Assembly (NCBI GenBank): GCA_964345225.1
Contig: CAYFQB010000080.1
Location: forward strand, 1 to 13,460
Source: CAYFQB01 sp964345225
Lineage (GTDB): Bacteria > Nitrospirota > Thermodesulfovibrionia > Thermodesulfovibrionales > UBA6898
Direction of reading: 5' to 3'
DNA: 13,460 nucleotides
A model generated the notes under the pieces. It did not search any database. It saw only the letters and a program-made list of their open reading frames with translations, and was not told the DNA's origin. The position numbers and the translations under genes were made by a program. Below, piece after piece: positions 13,148 through 13,460 of this stretch (within the stretch, counting starts at the first letter, position 1; the number at the start of each line of letters is the position of its first letter).

Positions 13148-13171
13148 TTTAGGGATTTAGGAATTTAGGGA
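13148..13171. repeat. Three tandem TTTAGGGA octamers
   Basis: Units TTTAGGGA (13148-13155), TTTAGGAA (13156-13163) and TTTAGGGA (13164-13171) follow without gaps. They begin the repeat-rich right end. Confidence 0.75.
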
Positions 13172-13315
13172 TTATGGAAAAGTAAGAAGTAGGAAGTAGG
13201 GAGTAAGCAGTAGGCACAAATTAAAGACAGGTAAAGGTAGAGGTAAAGGTAAAGAAAGGTAGGGTAAGGAGTAAGGAGTAAAAAGCAGGGTGCAAGGAGC
13301 AGGGAACAGGGCGAA

Positions 13316-13334
13316 TCCTTCGACTGGCTCAGGA
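13316..13334. repeat. TCCTTCGAC..GCTCAGGA repeat, copy 1
   Basis: TCCTTCGACTGGCTCAGGA, a partly palindromic 19-mer, differs from the copy 45 bp downstream at two central bases. I recall the same motif scattered in many environmental bacterial genomes; that is recall, not a search. Confidence 0.75.
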
Positions 13335-13360
13335 CTAAAGGAGTAAGGAGTGAGGAGTAA

Positions 13361-13379
13361 TCCTTCGACAAGCTCAGGA
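13361..13379. repeat. TCCTTCGAC..GCTCAGGA repeat, copy 2
   Basis: TCCTTCGACAAGCTCAGGA, same orientation as copy 1, flanked by AGTAAGG-type heptamers. The outer TCCT/AGGA arms are complementary. Confidence 0.75.
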
Positions 13380-13395
13380 TTTATAAAGTAGGCAG

Positions 13396-13460
13396 TAAGG
13401 AGTAAGCAGTAAGCACTAAAAAGAAAAGCAAAAATAGTTTCTTTGGTTTCTTTAGTTTAA
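13396..13460. repeat. 65-bp direct repeat, right copy (contig end)
   Basis: Identical to bases 1-65. The identity runs up to the last base of the window, so the true repeat may be longer. Preceding bases (AAGTAGGCAG) extend the heptamer tract to the left. Confidence 0.95.

Larger units (their letters stand above)
13176..13415. repeat. Low-complexity heptamer/hexamer repeat region
   Basis: Degenerate 7-nt units of AGTAAGG/AGTAGGC type (13181-13215, 13263-13284, 13336-13360, 13386-13415) are interrupted by a GGTAAA/GGTAGA hexamer tract (about 13230-13260) and two palindrome-like 19-mers. A minus-strand open frame here (13165-13371) is only the translation of these repeats. There is no gene. 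Confidence 0.75.

Noticed and set aside
13165..13371. Minus-strand open frame of 68 codons
   Set aside because: It is the translation of AGTAAGG, GGTAAA and TCCTTCGAC-type repeats, giving Leu/Tyr-rich periodic peptide; no start signal or domain.
13176..13415. CRISPR-like array
   Set aside because: The units are 6-8 nt, degenerate and contiguous without unique spacers; no cas gene is present.

Overview
The window looks like one complete contig of roughly 40% GC from an uncultured diderm (Gram-negative) bacterium. The diderm reading rests on a TonB-type protein with the SxxxH membrane motif, secreted M16 peptidases with signal peptides, and HAMP/GGDEF signalling proteins. The gene set and the GalT and HAMP-GGDDF sequence style recall Nitrospirota or former Deltaproteobacteria such as Geobacter. 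That placement is inference from recall only. No rRNA, tRNA, CRISPR array, insertion sequence, integrase or replication gene was seen.

Layout. 1-571: repeat-rich non-coding DNA holding one copy of a 65-bp sequence that recurs exactly at the other end of the window (13396-13460), an ACG-rich hairpin repeat, heptamer repeats, a relic of a response-regulator receiver domain (minus strand), and a possible control region for coaX. 572-2833 (+): coaX (type III pantothenate kinase), a GalT homologue and a universal stress protein, tightly packed. 2836-2985: a ~150-bp palindromic element resembling a MITE, ending 3 nt before the next start codon. 2989-6333 (+): JAMM/MPN metalloprotease, geranylgeranyl-reductase-family flavoprotein, TonB-like protein and, after a gap with a candidate promoter, an E1-like ThiF/MoeB/HesA adenylyltransferase. 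6334-6696: an inverted-repeat element of the ACG-rich family plus a candidate promoter. 6697-9241 (+): two consecutive GGDEF proteins, one with an intact active site and I-site (GAF-GGEEF) and one degenerate (HAMP-GGDDF). 9259-13077 (-): a convergent cluster, transcribed as secreted Ig-like/HAD-like protein, catalytic M16 peptidase, non-catalytic M16 partner, ferritin-like protein. 13078-13460: tandem and palindromic low-complexity repeats.

How the genes may work together. coaX, galT and the stress protein look co-translated but share no obvious pathway. The JAMM protease and E1-like enzyme are the two non-carrier parts of ubiquitin-like/sulfur-carrier systems, but no small Gly-Gly carrier gene is present. 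The two M16 proteins pair an intact HxxEH subunit with one lacking the motif, as in known heterodimers. The two GGDEF proteins form an active/degenerate pair.

The strongest anomalies are the GalT homologue, whose Zn ligands are intact but whose catalytic HPHxQ motif reads HPMSM; the JAMM/E1 neighbourhood with an E1 lacking the usual catalytic Cys; a dispersed hairpin repeat whose stems differ but stay paired around a CGGG-containing loop; and the exact 65-bp repeat at both ends.
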